Shown here one piece after another: positions 44,801 to 52,373 of a stretch of 60,000 nucleotides of DNA (the first letter of the stretch is position 1; each line of letters starts with the position of its first letter). Below the pieces are notes generated by a model. That model worked only from the letters and a program-made list of their open reading frames with translations. It ran no database searches and was not told the DNA's origin. The position numbers were made by a program, and so were the translations under genes. The stretch is from assembly GCA_028279185.1 (NCBI GenBank), contig JANQSS010000188.1, positions 1 through 60,000 of the forward strand, read 5' to 3'. This DNA is from Saprospiraceae bacterium. GTDB taxonomy: Bacteria > Bacteroidota > Bacteroidia > Chitinophagales > Saprospiraceae.

Positions 44801-46127
44801 TATCCTGATCATGACCATCGAAGATAGTATTATAGATTTTCGTGTTGGAAGTCCCTTTATTGTAGAGCCCATCCCCTTGGTTCGTGCTATCAGCCTCATT
44901 GCCATAGAGTGTTGCATTGATCAGATCCACGGTTGCGTTTTGGCAAATCATGCCACCTCCAAAATTAGCTGCGTTATTTTGCACAAAAAGAGCATTTTCA
45001 ATGACGACGTGGCTAGAATTTAATTCATAGAGGCCACCACAGGAGTTTCCAGATGAATTTTCTGAGATCGCAAGATTTGTATAGCGACCTGTGGTTAGAT
45101 TTTGATTATATATGCCACCGCCGTTATTTGTCGCATGATTCTTTAACACCTGGCAATTGGACAATTGTAGAATGTCCAAACCGACTGTAAACAAACCGCC
45201 GCCATCTGCCGATGTGTTTTCGCTAAAAATACAACTTGAAAAATCTAGAGATATTCCTTCAGAATAGACAGCTCCACCATTATGATTGCTTAGATTGTTT
45301 TTAAAAAGACAATTTGAAAATTCTACCTCAGCATTCCCTCGTATAAATAAAGCTCCTCCGTCAGACCCTCCAAATCTTGTTTCATTATTAAAAAATTGAA
45401 CGTTATCAAATAAATGTAAACCACCGAATAGCTCTATAGCTCCTCCTTTGGTAGCGGCGGAATTATCCTCGAATATTGTTTGGTATATATTGATAGGAGA
45501 TTGAGCATACAACGCTCCAGCTCCTCTTCCGTCCCCCGCACGGTTCTGGTAAAACACACAATTTGAAAATGTTGCACTACCAGTGCTTCTTACGAATGCG
45601 CCTGCACCGCGTTCGCGTGGAATTCCCTCTCCGTTAATCGTTGATCCAGTAGTGTTCGGATCAGCATTTCCCTTTTGAATTTCGAATCCATCAATCACAA
45701 CTTCACCAGCACTCAGCACGATTAGAATTTGATGGATATTGTCTGACAAATCACCGATAGTGTCGATATCACCACTCAGGACGGATGGTTGACTATAGTT
45801 TTGCGTATCAACAGTGGGATCAAAACTTCCCAACAGGACAATAGATGTGTCAATTAAAAAATAATTATATCGATTACTTGTTGGGCAATTTGAACAACCT
45901 CTAGTAGAAGATGGTTTGTATGTTCCACCTGCTACTTTTATTGTATCTCCAGCTTGAGCATACACAAAGGCCGAGTCTAAATTATTAAATGCGTACACCC
46001 AAGATGTTCCCAGTTGCACACTATCAACTTGACTTGCATCGACATAGAATGCAACTTGTGATAGAGCAACTTGCATCCACAGGCAAAGTCCTAATAAAAG
46101 ACCATATTTTCTCATGCTTGAATTCAT
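41799..46127 (-). CDS. Giant secreted right-handed parallel beta-helix protein (paralogue B)
   Basis: A 1442-residue paralogue of the gene downstream has a signal peptide (GLLLGLCLWMQVALSQ) from ATG 46127 (TTG 46145 and ATG 46115 are alternatives). The first about 500 residues align closely with paralogue A, and the last 131 differ at about 18 positions by eye, while the middle (residues about 640-1240) shares only its style. The middle is built from NCxxxxN coils with alternating GGI and ISNCDI patterns, typical of DUF1565/right-handed beta-helix repeats. It also ends without a T9SS tail, at LEEILIE. It is likely a surface adhesin or binding protein. Confidence 0.85.
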   Translation of the reverse strand: MNSSMRKYGLLLGLCLWMQVALSQVAFYVDASQVDSVQLGTSWVYAFNNLDSAFVYAQAGDTIKVAGGTYKPSSTRGCSNCPTSNRYNYFLIDTSIVLLGSFDPTVDTQNYSQPSVLSGDIDTIGDLSDNIHQILIVLSAGEVVIDGFEIQKGNADPNTTGSTINGEGIPRERGAGAFVRSTGSATFSNCVFYQNRAGDGRGAGALYAQSPINIYQTIFEDNSAATKGGAIELFGGLHLFDNVQFFNNETRFGGSDGGALFIRGNAEVEFSNCLFKNNLSNHNGGAVYSEGISLDFSSCIFSENTSADGGGLFTVGLDILQLSNCQVLKNHATNNGGGIYNQNLTTGRYTNLAISENSSGNSCGGLYELNSSHVVIENALFVQNNAANFGGGMICQNATVDLINATLYGNEADSTNQGDGLYNKGTSNTKIYNTIFDGHDQDILQETALVWSHTFVDGKRYTPSATLNTNPLFINPTDPDGADNVWATADDGLRLSLCSPLLHEGLDSIVTVLTDIALNNRIQDGRIDLGAYEGANINGATRVYVDADNTSGIENGLSWATAFKNFDLVNHCPMDSIESIWVAEGIYGRAEVPNGAKVYGGFTGIEDSLHQRDWQTHPTNLAPRFINNQDTTTFDGFTVKYVNSYTLGNAVISYNSIVRISNCEIANNEQLIYHGHNIIDREETAGIEIKADSAHSYAEITNCRISDNEIIAHNFRKVYQMAGGILVHGTNQAQVYAHISNCDIERNKMRMTYGSHEPDSTLNPESSIGGGVYIGSEQNSVVRVNINECNILNNIVERVSGGSTLASWHSDIGVGILVSARDSASQVHLDISRSSIEGQNGNFTNRMDCSSSGGIAITSNSSGAQATARITDCQIIDNYIAGNIHLNLSRISALAGGIGLFSRDANTSVEAYISDCDILNNDARGYPDVYNGSSLKLYSSVGGGINMTADSGNISAELNNNIISDNSSIMRASGGADSLSLHCYGSAGIQMAAYSPGAEVEGKISNCILNRNEITLTSVIDQGPYAVYGTGGIASYAASDSTNVIVDIARCNISDNIFKNGILQSYNNNFAEAFSSGGVLIGANKGYTSASISNNLLSQNVAFSPSINLGGPTSNRVHSAGGILGQADSANISWDVNNCTIANNAVAPFPQTVELWTSYAGGGILISADSSLTDLHINNSIIWKNFYGQIDTAAVDIYSNLDTNDIAIKHCLLETYQAGPSNIIGVDPHFIRPIIPDTTLSFDFVNDSLSNYRIVDTSIAINAGYNEYVLLDNHDLDMDGDTTEFIPDDLDGMPRIQAWTVDIGAYEYDSQDTLFVDHMAMGDSTGRTWVDAAVGEFDILDFTMERGIEAVHIAEGNYLMTRNTEINSGLNIRGGFPNGGGVPNAGLHSTTLSYNFTNPSFEINAPMHTIFIRGVDLIDPSATILDFELISGELDLEEILIE

Positions 46128-46192
46128 TGTAGTGGTTACATTCAAAAATTAAATACACATGTTGGCATCCATTTAAGCAGGAATTCTTAGCG

Positions 46193-46275
46193 TGCAGTCG
46201 GGGTCAGTTCGCAGCCTATGGTGGATTATACCGCAAGCTTTTCCGGTCAGTTAACAGTCTGCAGTTTATACTAAT
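46193..46275. repeat. Degenerate CAGTCGG/CAGTTCGCAGC short-repeat tract 3
   Basis: GCAGTCGGGGTCAGTTCGCAGCC, later GGTCAGTTAACAGTCTGCAG, lies between paralogue B and the repeat-rich S74 gene. It shares CAGTCGG and CAGTT-GCAG elements with tract 1. It is poorly preserved, so the relation is by eye only. Confidence 0.35.
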
Positions 46276-46300
46276 CTGCCTAATGGGAACCGATAATTAC

Positions 46301-47755
46301 CTACTGTTCCTCCAATTTTTTAATTCTTTCTATCAATTTTTGAATAACATGATTTTGATTTGCGATCGCAGATCTCAATGCCTCATTTTGCTCAGTGAGT
46401 GCTTGAATCCCGGCCAGAGTTATTCCTCCAACATCAATTGTTGAGATTTTGGTATTATCTACATTCAATTGAAATAGGTCCTGAAAGTCTTCTGCAATAG
46501 GACCTATGTGTGAACATTCTGGTTGGCCTTTATAATTCCAGGACAGGATTGGTAGTGAATTAATTTTATCGAGTATAGACTGTTTGCTTACGTTTTCAAA
46601 ATTCTCTTTTAATGTACGACTACATGAATTATCAATACCCAATGCTTCAAAATTACCGTTAATCACGACCTGTCGACTATCAAATTCTCCATAGATTAGG
46701 GGTGTAACGGAGACTCCATTATTAATATATAGGCGATTAGAAAAAATTGATGCTGATCCTGGACCACAATGATTTCCAATCATCACATTTCCAATTCCTG
46801 AAAGGTTTTTTCCGGCTCCGGTTCCTATAAATACATTGTACCCTCCATTAATAGTATTTCGCCCGGCTTCTTGCCCAATAAATACGTTGCTTATACCATC
46901 GTTGATGAACACGCCTGCATTTTGACCGACATATGTGTTTTGCATTCCAATGGAGTCAAATTTTCCCGAATTTTCACCTATATACGTATTGCTATTACCA
47001 ATCGTATTTCGCTCTCCTGCATTCTCGCCTACGAAAGTGTTCTTGGCTCCGGAGGTATTGAGGCGTCCAGTGAAATAACCGAAGAAGGCGTTGCTATTAC
47101 CAGAAGTATTAAATCGGCCGGCTTCATTTCCAAAAAAAGAATTCCAATTTCCATCGGAAGTACAATCCGCGCCGGCATAATAGCCAAAGAAACTATTGTA
47201 GTTACCAGCGTTGCTTAGCCCGGATTTTGATCCATAGAAACAGTTGTATTCGCCAACGTTATGCATCCCGCTTTGAGCGCCATAGAAACAATTTTGATCA
47301 CCATCACTATTCATGCCGGCTTTAAGACCAAAGTAACAGTTTTCGATTGTTGCGACGCTGTATCGGCCCGCTTCTTTGCCAAAAAAACAATTCCTGGAGC
47401 CCAGTGAATCCGAGGTGCCCGCCATGTTACCAAAATAGCTGTTGTGCAGGCCTGAAAGCATCGATTTTCCTGCCTGATAACCAAAAAAACTGTTTCCGCC
47501 CCCAGTCGTATTCGACTCTCCGGCCGAAGACCCGAAAAAACTGTTCAAACTACCGCTCACGATGTTGTAGCCGGCTAAATAACCCACGTATGTATTGTGG
47601 TCACCGTTGAAATTTATGGTGGCAGGGCCCCCAACACGTGTATTCCCTAGCCCGTAGCAGTCAGACTCGCACGTTTGTGACCAGGAATAAGAATGCACCA
47701 CAATTGCAAAGATGAATAGAAGAAGAAAACGATTTGTATAAATTTGACTTTTCAT
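46301..47755 (-). CDS. Repeat-rich surface fibre protein with S74-like C-terminal domain
   Basis: This 484-residue exported protein has a signal peptide (FLLLFIFAIVVHSYSWSQ), then about 17 tandem repeats of 16-17 residues with the pattern N-[ST]-[FY]-[FVI]-G-x-x-[AS]-G (NSFFGYQAGKS, NTFVGENAGER and so on). Such repeats stack as a beta-roll in trimeric head/stalk domains resembling YadA-like heads. The C-terminus holds an S74-like segment (RTLKENFENVSKQSILDKIN, then HIGPIAEDFQDLFQL) and a coiled coil (LTEQNEALRSAIANQNHVIQ). A trimeric surface fibre is inferred. It lies upstream of the beta-helix paralogues on the same strand. Confidence 0.88.
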   Translation of the reverse strand: MKSQIYTNRFLLLFIFAIVVHSYSWSQTCESDCYGLGNTRVGGPATINFNGDHNTYVGYLAGYNIVSGSLNSFFGSSAGESNTTGGGNSFFGYQAGKSMLSGLHNSYFGNMAGTSDSLGSRNCFFGKEAGRYSVATIENCYFGLKAGMNSDGDQNCFYGAQSGMHNVGEYNCFYGSKSGLSNAGNYNSFFGYYAGADCTSDGNWNSFFGNEAGRFNTSGNSNAFFGYFTGRLNTSGAKNTFVGENAGERNTIGNSNTYIGENSGKFDSIGMQNTYVGQNAGVFINDGISNVFIGQEAGRNTINGGYNVFIGTGAGKNLSGIGNVMIGNHCGPGSASIFSNRLYINNGVSVTPLIYGEFDSRQVVINGNFEALGIDNSCSRTLKENFENVSKQSILDKINSLPILSWNYKGQPECSHIGPIAEDFQDLFQLNVDNTKISTIDVGGITLAGIQALTEQNEALRSAIANQNHVIQKLIERIKKLEEQ

Positions 47756-47862
47756 ATTTTTTTATAATATATTTTTTCATGATTAGTAGAATTTATTTAT
47801 TAAGAGCTCTATGGGTTCCGATGGTCGCTGCTCTCGGCCGTCTTAAAATGGCCGCTTCTTGA

Positions 47863-48393
47863 CTACTCATGGTGTAATGCCCGAGCATGTGTCTGATAAC
47901 TACTGAGCGGTTTGCATGCCCTTGGCAAGTGCAACTGCTCACTATTTTTAAAAAATTCCAGGGATTTCTGATACCTTCTCCGGGCAATCGGAATTAATTC
48001 CTTTGACGATAATTTGATGTATTTTTTATCTACAAATGAAACGACATGTACAGGGTTTATTGCATATGACTGATGACAACGAATGAAGGGAGCATCACTT
48101 TCTGTAAGCCAAGCTTTCAATGACTTCGCTAACAAATTCGTGGTATTGTTTCGTGAATATATCTTAGTGTAATTTCCATATGCTTGTGCATATAGGATGT
48201 CATCAAGGAGGATAATCAGTGTCTCATTTTTATTCGGAATGAGTACATATCCAGGCTGTTTTTGAAAAAACGATATGTTGTGAACTTGATCTGACTTAAT
48301 TTTCGTCAATGGGTGGCGTGATACTTTCCGTTTGTTTTGACGATGCACCACAAACAGTGATTGATTTGCTGAATATGTAGAATTATTCTTCAT
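47863..48393 (-). CDS. LytTR-type DNA-binding regulator without a receiver domain
   Basis: This 176-residue protein contains one LytTR domain (residues about 55-150) with LDDILYAQAYGNYTKIYSRN, LKAWLTESDAPFIRCHQSYAINPVHV and KKYIKLSSKELIPIARRRYQKSLEFF. No receiver domain is fused, and a 25-residue tail follows. Frames open to 48480 (TTG) and ATG 48456 are possible, but a TATGTTTG -7 element ends at 48410, which places the start of transcription inside them and favours ATG 48393. It is divergent from the propeller kinase. Its likely targets are the surface protein genes that follow downstream (inference). Confidence 0.85.
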   Translation of the reverse strand: MKNNSTYSANQSLFVVHRQNKRKVSRHPLTKIKSDQVHNISFFQKQPGYVLIPNKNETLIILLDDILYAQAYGNYTKIYSRNNTTNLLAKSLKAWLTESDAPFIRCHQSYAINPVHVVSFVDKKYIKLSSKELIPIARRRYQKSLEFFKNSEQLHLPRACKPLSSYQTHARALHHE

Positions 48394-48409
48394 AATATTT
48401 GCTTTGAAA

Positions 48410-48417
48410 CAAACATA
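48410..48417 (-). promoter_or_regulatory. -7 element of the LytTR gene
   Basis: On the minus strand TATGTTTG (48417 to 48410) fits TAnnTTTG exactly and is 16 bases before ATG 48393. No TTTG is found at the -33 position, which would suit an activator-dependent promoter. The GAGTACCCCTACTC box is centred about 34 bases further upstream. Confidence 0.5.
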
Positions 48418-48440
48418 ATGTTGATTGGGATTAACGCTCT

Positions 48441-48454
48441 GAGTACCCCTACTC
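48441..48454. promoter_or_regulatory. Perfect GAGTA-CCCC-TACTC palindrome between LytTR and kinase genes
   Basis: GAGTACCCCTACTC has perfect five-base arms around a CCCC spacer, 47 bases upstream of ATG 48393 and 127 bases upstream of the kinase ATG 48582. It overlaps no coding region if LytTR starts at 48393. The near-copy at 41700-41713 has nearly the same distance to its gene. It could bind the NarL-type regulator or the LytTR protein, which is not decided by sequence. Confidence 0.45.
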
Positions 48455-48581
48455 ATATAGGTGGAATTAATTTTAGTCAATTTTGAAAAGTGAATGACAT
48501 CAAGTATGACTATTTGGTTAGCGGTAATTCCTGTATATTATGCAATTGGATATTCACACAAATCGAATGTAATGTTTGGAA

Positions 48582-51455
48582 ATGAAGCAAATTAAATGCA
48601 AATACAGGTTGTCTTTTTACCTATGCTGGTTGACTTTGGGATTTGTTTGCTGTTTAAATTTAAACGCTCTGAGTCAGTATTACCATTTCGAGCAATATGG
48701 ATTCACTGAAGGATTACCCCATACGTTTGTTGGAAATGTTGTACAAGGTCAGGACAAAAGGATGTATGCCACGACACCAGAAGGACTTGCCGTTTTCAAT
48801 GGTTCGAATTTAGTATTATTTAATCGAGCTAATAATTTGGAGTCCAATAAAATTCGAAGTTTATTCGCGGATCTCGATGGAAAAGTATGGATAGCTACTG
48901 CCAAAGGCGGACTTAATTATATATATCGCGATAGCATCTATAGAGTACCTGAAATTAAAAATAAACTTCAGGGCAAAGACATTTATGAGATTTTTCAACG
49001 TGCCGATAGTACATTGTATTTTGTAACAGGACTGGATGTGCTCGCCGTGGATTCAGACACATGCTATTCCGTATGGGCACAAATTCAAAGTTCTAATTCT
49101 AATCGAGCTGGTCATTTGGCTGCGCTCGTTCAGGACAGCATATTGTACGTAAATCAACCTGATCGTCGATTTATTAAAATTAATCTGAACAACTTTAATT
49201 GGTCGTGGATCAATGGTGGGCATCGTCTGCCTAATATTATTCATTCCATGAATGCAATAAAAGAGGGGCATCTCTTTTTTAGTGGAAATCCTGGTCTGAT
49301 AGAATTTAGGAGTGACACGTTTTTTACGATACATGAGCACGTGCCGGGCCGTTGTTGGGATACTGATTTTGATGAAGACGGAAATTTGTGGTTGTTCTCA
49401 GAGGGTGGTGGTTTTGGAAAATTCGATCCCGAAAGCAGTCGTTATAATGGATTCACATCATCATCTGGACTTCCGACAAATGTTTTATTTGGAGGTACGA
49501 TAGACCATGAATCTAATATATGGCTTGCTTCACTCAATGAGGGATTGATTCGATTTCGCGATCATTCGCTCATGAAATTTAATGCAAGCAATGGTATTCC
49601 ATTGAATACAATTCAGAGAATGGCTGCACTGGGAGACACGCTTTACTTGGCGTCAAAACGAGGTGTTTTATTAATGGTCGATGACAAAATTATCGACACT
49701 TTATTGGCAGATGAATGGATTAATTCCGTGTACACCGTCGCGGACTATGTTCTTGTTGAAACCCTAAACGAAACGTATGAGATTTATCCGGGAAGATCGA
49801 TAGTAAGGGCGGAAGATTTGTATAGAAATTTCGAGATAGAAATGAGTCGACACAGATTTTCACTCACGACGGAGCGTGTGATTGTTCAAGGTGAAAATTT
49901 TTCAGATACGCTGAGAATTGGATGGACAAAAGCACTGGAATCGCTCAAAGATGACTACATTTTTATGTTGGATTACGCCGTGGTGTTGTACGATGGTGAC
50001 AATACCCACTTTTTATCGGAACTCGATGCCGATGTATATGGATCTTTTCGATCAATGGTTTCCTGGAAAGAGGGCGTAATAATAAAAAGTGACGAGCATC
50101 TCCATTACGTCACAAAACGGAATGGAAATCCGCACGTTGCAAACTTCAAAGTTTCCGTTATTCCACAGGTGGATCAGTTTAATGCCATTGCAATAAACGG
50201 AGACTCTTTGTGGATGTCAGGCCTCGGACGATTTGTCGTTTTTGACCTGAACGATGTAATAAAAAAGAAGAACTTCGAATTTCATGTTTTTCCGTATGCA
50301 AAATCATTTGCCTCATCTTCGATATCAAATAGCGGCCTCGTCTTTCATAGAAATAAAATTTATGCAAAAAACTCATCAGAGTTAATTGTCTTTGACCCTT
50401 CAAAAAATTTGCAAAACCCACATGAACCACCCTTGAATCTTGCCAGTATAAAATTGTTCGGTAATCCTATGTCCCAAACCCAATGGGAAAATAATACCAC
50501 AGAATTTCGATCAGATGAAAACAATTTGTCGTTTGAAATGTCGGCTCATACGTTTGCTCATACTGATCATGTGAGGTATAAGTATAGATTGGTGCGTAAC
50601 GATCATGAAACATCGTGGATTGGCCCTGAAACAGAGAATGAAGTTGTTTTTTCTCATTTGTTAGATGGAAAATACAGATTCGAATTTATTGCAAATAATG
50701 GGCAGGGAGTTTGGAATAAAACACCGTATCAATTACATTTTGTCATCAACAAGCCTTTTTGGAAAAAGCCACTCTTTTGGCTCCTTTTAATGTTCTTTAT
50801 TGTCGTAGCTGCCCTTCTTTATTTTTTATATCGAAAAGAACAACGAATAAAAAGACAACAGGTCATGAGTAGTCAGCTGATCGAAGTGCAAGAGAATGAA
50901 AGAAAGCGAATTGCCCGCGAATTACACGATTCTATAGGTCAGAAAATTATGCTTATGACCATTCAAGCCAAAGAAATTGGTGCTGATGAAATAAAAGAGT
51001 TGGCGGAAATAAGCCTAACCGAGGTGCGAAACCTTTCACAGGGGCTGCATTCGGTAGTTTTGGACAAATTAGGACTGTCGGCTGGATTAAAGGACATGAT
51101 AGCAAAAGTCGATGAAAATACAGACTTATTAATTGACTATAATATTGAAGAGGTTGATGATTATATTCCTCGTGAGCGTCACATTCATGTTTTTCGCATC
51201 GTCCAGGAATTAATATCAAACACGATCAAACATGCCAACGCAACAAGCTGTTCCATTGTGATTAATAAAATAGGACAGGAGGTTCGACTTTATGTGTCTG
51301 ATAATGGCCGAGGCTATCCAACCAACTTAAAAAATAATACGAGATTGGGTCTGCAGTCTGTTATCGAACGGACTATACTATTATTGGCCAAGGCGAATTT
51401 TTATACTGAAAATGGTGCGCACGTTGAAGTCCTGATTCCGATAAAATCGGCGTGA
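48582..51455 (+). CDS. Two-component propeller sensor histidine kinase (Reg_prop, Y_Y_Y, HisKA_3)
   Basis: A 957-residue sensor kinase starts at ATG 48582 (TTG 48576 would add two residues). A signal peptide (CLNLNALSQ) leads to a periplasmic propeller (ATTPEGLAVFNG, KIRSLFADLDGKVWIATAKGGLNYI, ENLWLFSEGGG-type blades), then a Y_Y_Y domain (FRSDENNLSFEMSAHTF, YKYRLVRNDHETSW), one transmembrane helix (LFWLLLMFFIVVAALLYFLY), a HisKA_3 domain with His782 (RKRIARELHDSIGQ), and HATPase_c with ISNTIKHANAT and VSDNGRGYP. Periplasmic sensing of a polymer-derived or cell-surface signal is typical. The NarL-type regulator follows 229 bases downstream. Confidence 0.95.
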   Translation: MKQIKCKYRLSFYLCWLTLGFVCCLNLNALSQYYHFEQYGFTEGLPHTFVGNVVQGQDKRMYATTPEGLAVFNGSNLVLFNRANNLESNKIRSLFADLDGKVWIATAKGGLNYIYRDSIYRVPEIKNKLQGKDIYEIFQRADSTLYFVTGLDVLAVDSDTCYSVWAQIQSSNSNRAGHLAALVQDSILYVNQPDRRFIKINLNNFNWSWINGGHRLPNIIHSMNAIKEGHLFFSGNPGLIEFRSDTFFTIHEHVPGRCWDTDFDEDGNLWLFSEGGGFGKFDPESSRYNGFTSSSGLPTNVLFGGTIDHESNIWLASLNEGLIRFRDHSLMKFNASNGIPLNTIQRMAALGDTLYLASKRGVLLMVDDKIIDTLLADEWINSVYTVADYVLVETLNETYEIYPGRSIVRAEDLYRNFEIEMSRHRFSLTTERVIVQGENFSDTLRIGWTKALESLKDDYIFMLDYAVVLYDGDNTHFLSELDADVYGSFRSMVSWKEGVIIKSDEHLHYVTKRNGNPHVANFKVSVIPQVDQFNAIAINGDSLWMSGLGRFVVFDLNDVIKKKNFEFHVFPYAKSFASSSISNSGLVFHRNKIYAKNSSELIVFDPSKNLQNPHEPPLNLASIKLFGNPMSQTQWENNTTEFRSDENNLSFEMSAHTFAHTDHVRYKYRLVRNDHETSWIGPETENEVVFSHLLDGKYRFEFIANNGQGVWNKTPYQLHFVINKPFWKKPLFWLLLMFFIVVAALLYFLYRKEQRIKRQQVMSSQLIEVQENERKRIARELHDSIGQKIMLMTIQAKEIGADEIKELAEISLTEVRNLSQGLHSVVLDKLGLSAGLKDMIAKVDENTDLLIDYNIEEVDDYIPRERHIHVFRIVQELISNTIKHANATSCSIVINKIGQEVRLYVSDNGRGYPTNLKNNTRLGLQSVIERTILLLAKANFYTENGAHVEVLIPIKSA

Positions 51456-51684
51456 TTAAAACGATTGTAAAGAACCGTACAGTACGTTTGATATGGTCGA
51501 TTATTCTTATTACGGTGTGAGACTAATACTCATTATGCAGGCTGATATAATTTTGACATTGCTGAAATTGAGTCAAGGGATTACAGCCTATTAAAGTGAG
51601 TGCTGGTGTGTGGGCACTTTGAACAACGTGTACTTGATGTACGCAACCGTACAAAAGCCTAAGTGTACTATCTTAGGTCTGGGA

Positions 51685-52341
51685 ATGGATTCGATGCTTA
51701 AATCAGATATGCGTATCCTGCTCGCGGATGATCATCCACTGATGCTTGACGGGCTGGCAGGAGGATTGCGGCGCATGGGTTATCAGCAAATATTGACCAC
51801 ATCTACTGGCAGACAAGTGTTGAATATTTTGACTGACCGTACATTTGACATTTTAATATTAGACATTGAGATGCCGGAATTTACAGGATTTCAAATCGTA
51901 GAGAAAATGCGAAATGAAGCAGTACATATTCCTGTAGTTTTCCTGAGCTATCACAAAGAAAAGCAGTACTTACTCTTGGCTAAAAAACTTGGGGTGCAGG
52001 GCTACTTGCTCAAAGAAGATGGTATCGACGTTTTACATAGATGCATTCAGCACGTCATGAAAGGGCAAGAATTTTATAGTCCATCAATTGATACCGCTGT
52101 CTTACGGACGTTGACGTCTGACTTAGAATACCTATCCGAATTAACAAAGTCAGAGCGTGTAATTTTGAAACATATCGCTAGAGGATTATCTAGTGGTGAA
52201 GTCGCAAAGAAATTGCATATTTCTAAACGGACCGTTCAAAACCACCGTGCCAATATTTTTCAGAAGTTGTCCGCCGAAATTTCTGACTCTGATTTAGGTA
52301 CCTGGGCGGTTCAAAATAAAAGACTTATTGACATGTTGTAG
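51685..52341 (+). CDS. NarL/FixJ-family response regulator
   Basis: This 218-residue regulator has a receiver domain (ADDHPLMLDGLAGG; phosphoacceptor Asp60 in ILILDIEMPEFTGFQ; VVFLSYHKEKQYLLLAKKLG; YLLKEDG) and a C-terminal LuxR-type helix-turn-helix (LTKSERVILKHIARGLSSGEV and KKLHISKRTVQNHRANIFQKL). The open frame extends to 51610, but the added residues (MGTLNNVYLMYATVQKP) do not fit; ATG 51685 or ATG 51694 precedes the receiver directly. It is the likely partner of the propeller kinase. Its target may be the GAGTA boxes. Confidence 0.92.
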   Translation: MDSMLKSDMRILLADDHPLMLDGLAGGLRRMGYQQILTTSTGRQVLNILTDRTFDILILDIEMPEFTGFQIVEKMRNEAVHIPVVFLSYHKEKQYLLLAKKLGVQGYLLKEDGIDVLHRCIQHVMKGQEFYSPSIDTAVLRTLTSDLEYLSELTKSERVILKHIARGLSSGEVAKKLHISKRTVQNHRANIFQKLSAEISDSDLGTWAVQNKRLIDML

Positions 52342-52373
52342 ACTTAATCGTGTATTCTGAAAATGATCTTCTC

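Noticed and set aside
46301-47755. Regular repeats that could suggest a CRISPR-like array
   Set aside because: The period of about 48-51 bases arises from 16-17-residue protein repeats in a single intact frame; repeats are diverged at DNA level and no unique spacers separate identical units.
51610-51684. N-terminal extension of the NarL-type regulator
   Set aside because: The 25 extra residues have no counterpart in receiver domains; ATG 51685 directly precedes the receiver motif. Palindromic GTAC words in this stretch were considered but not supported as an operator.
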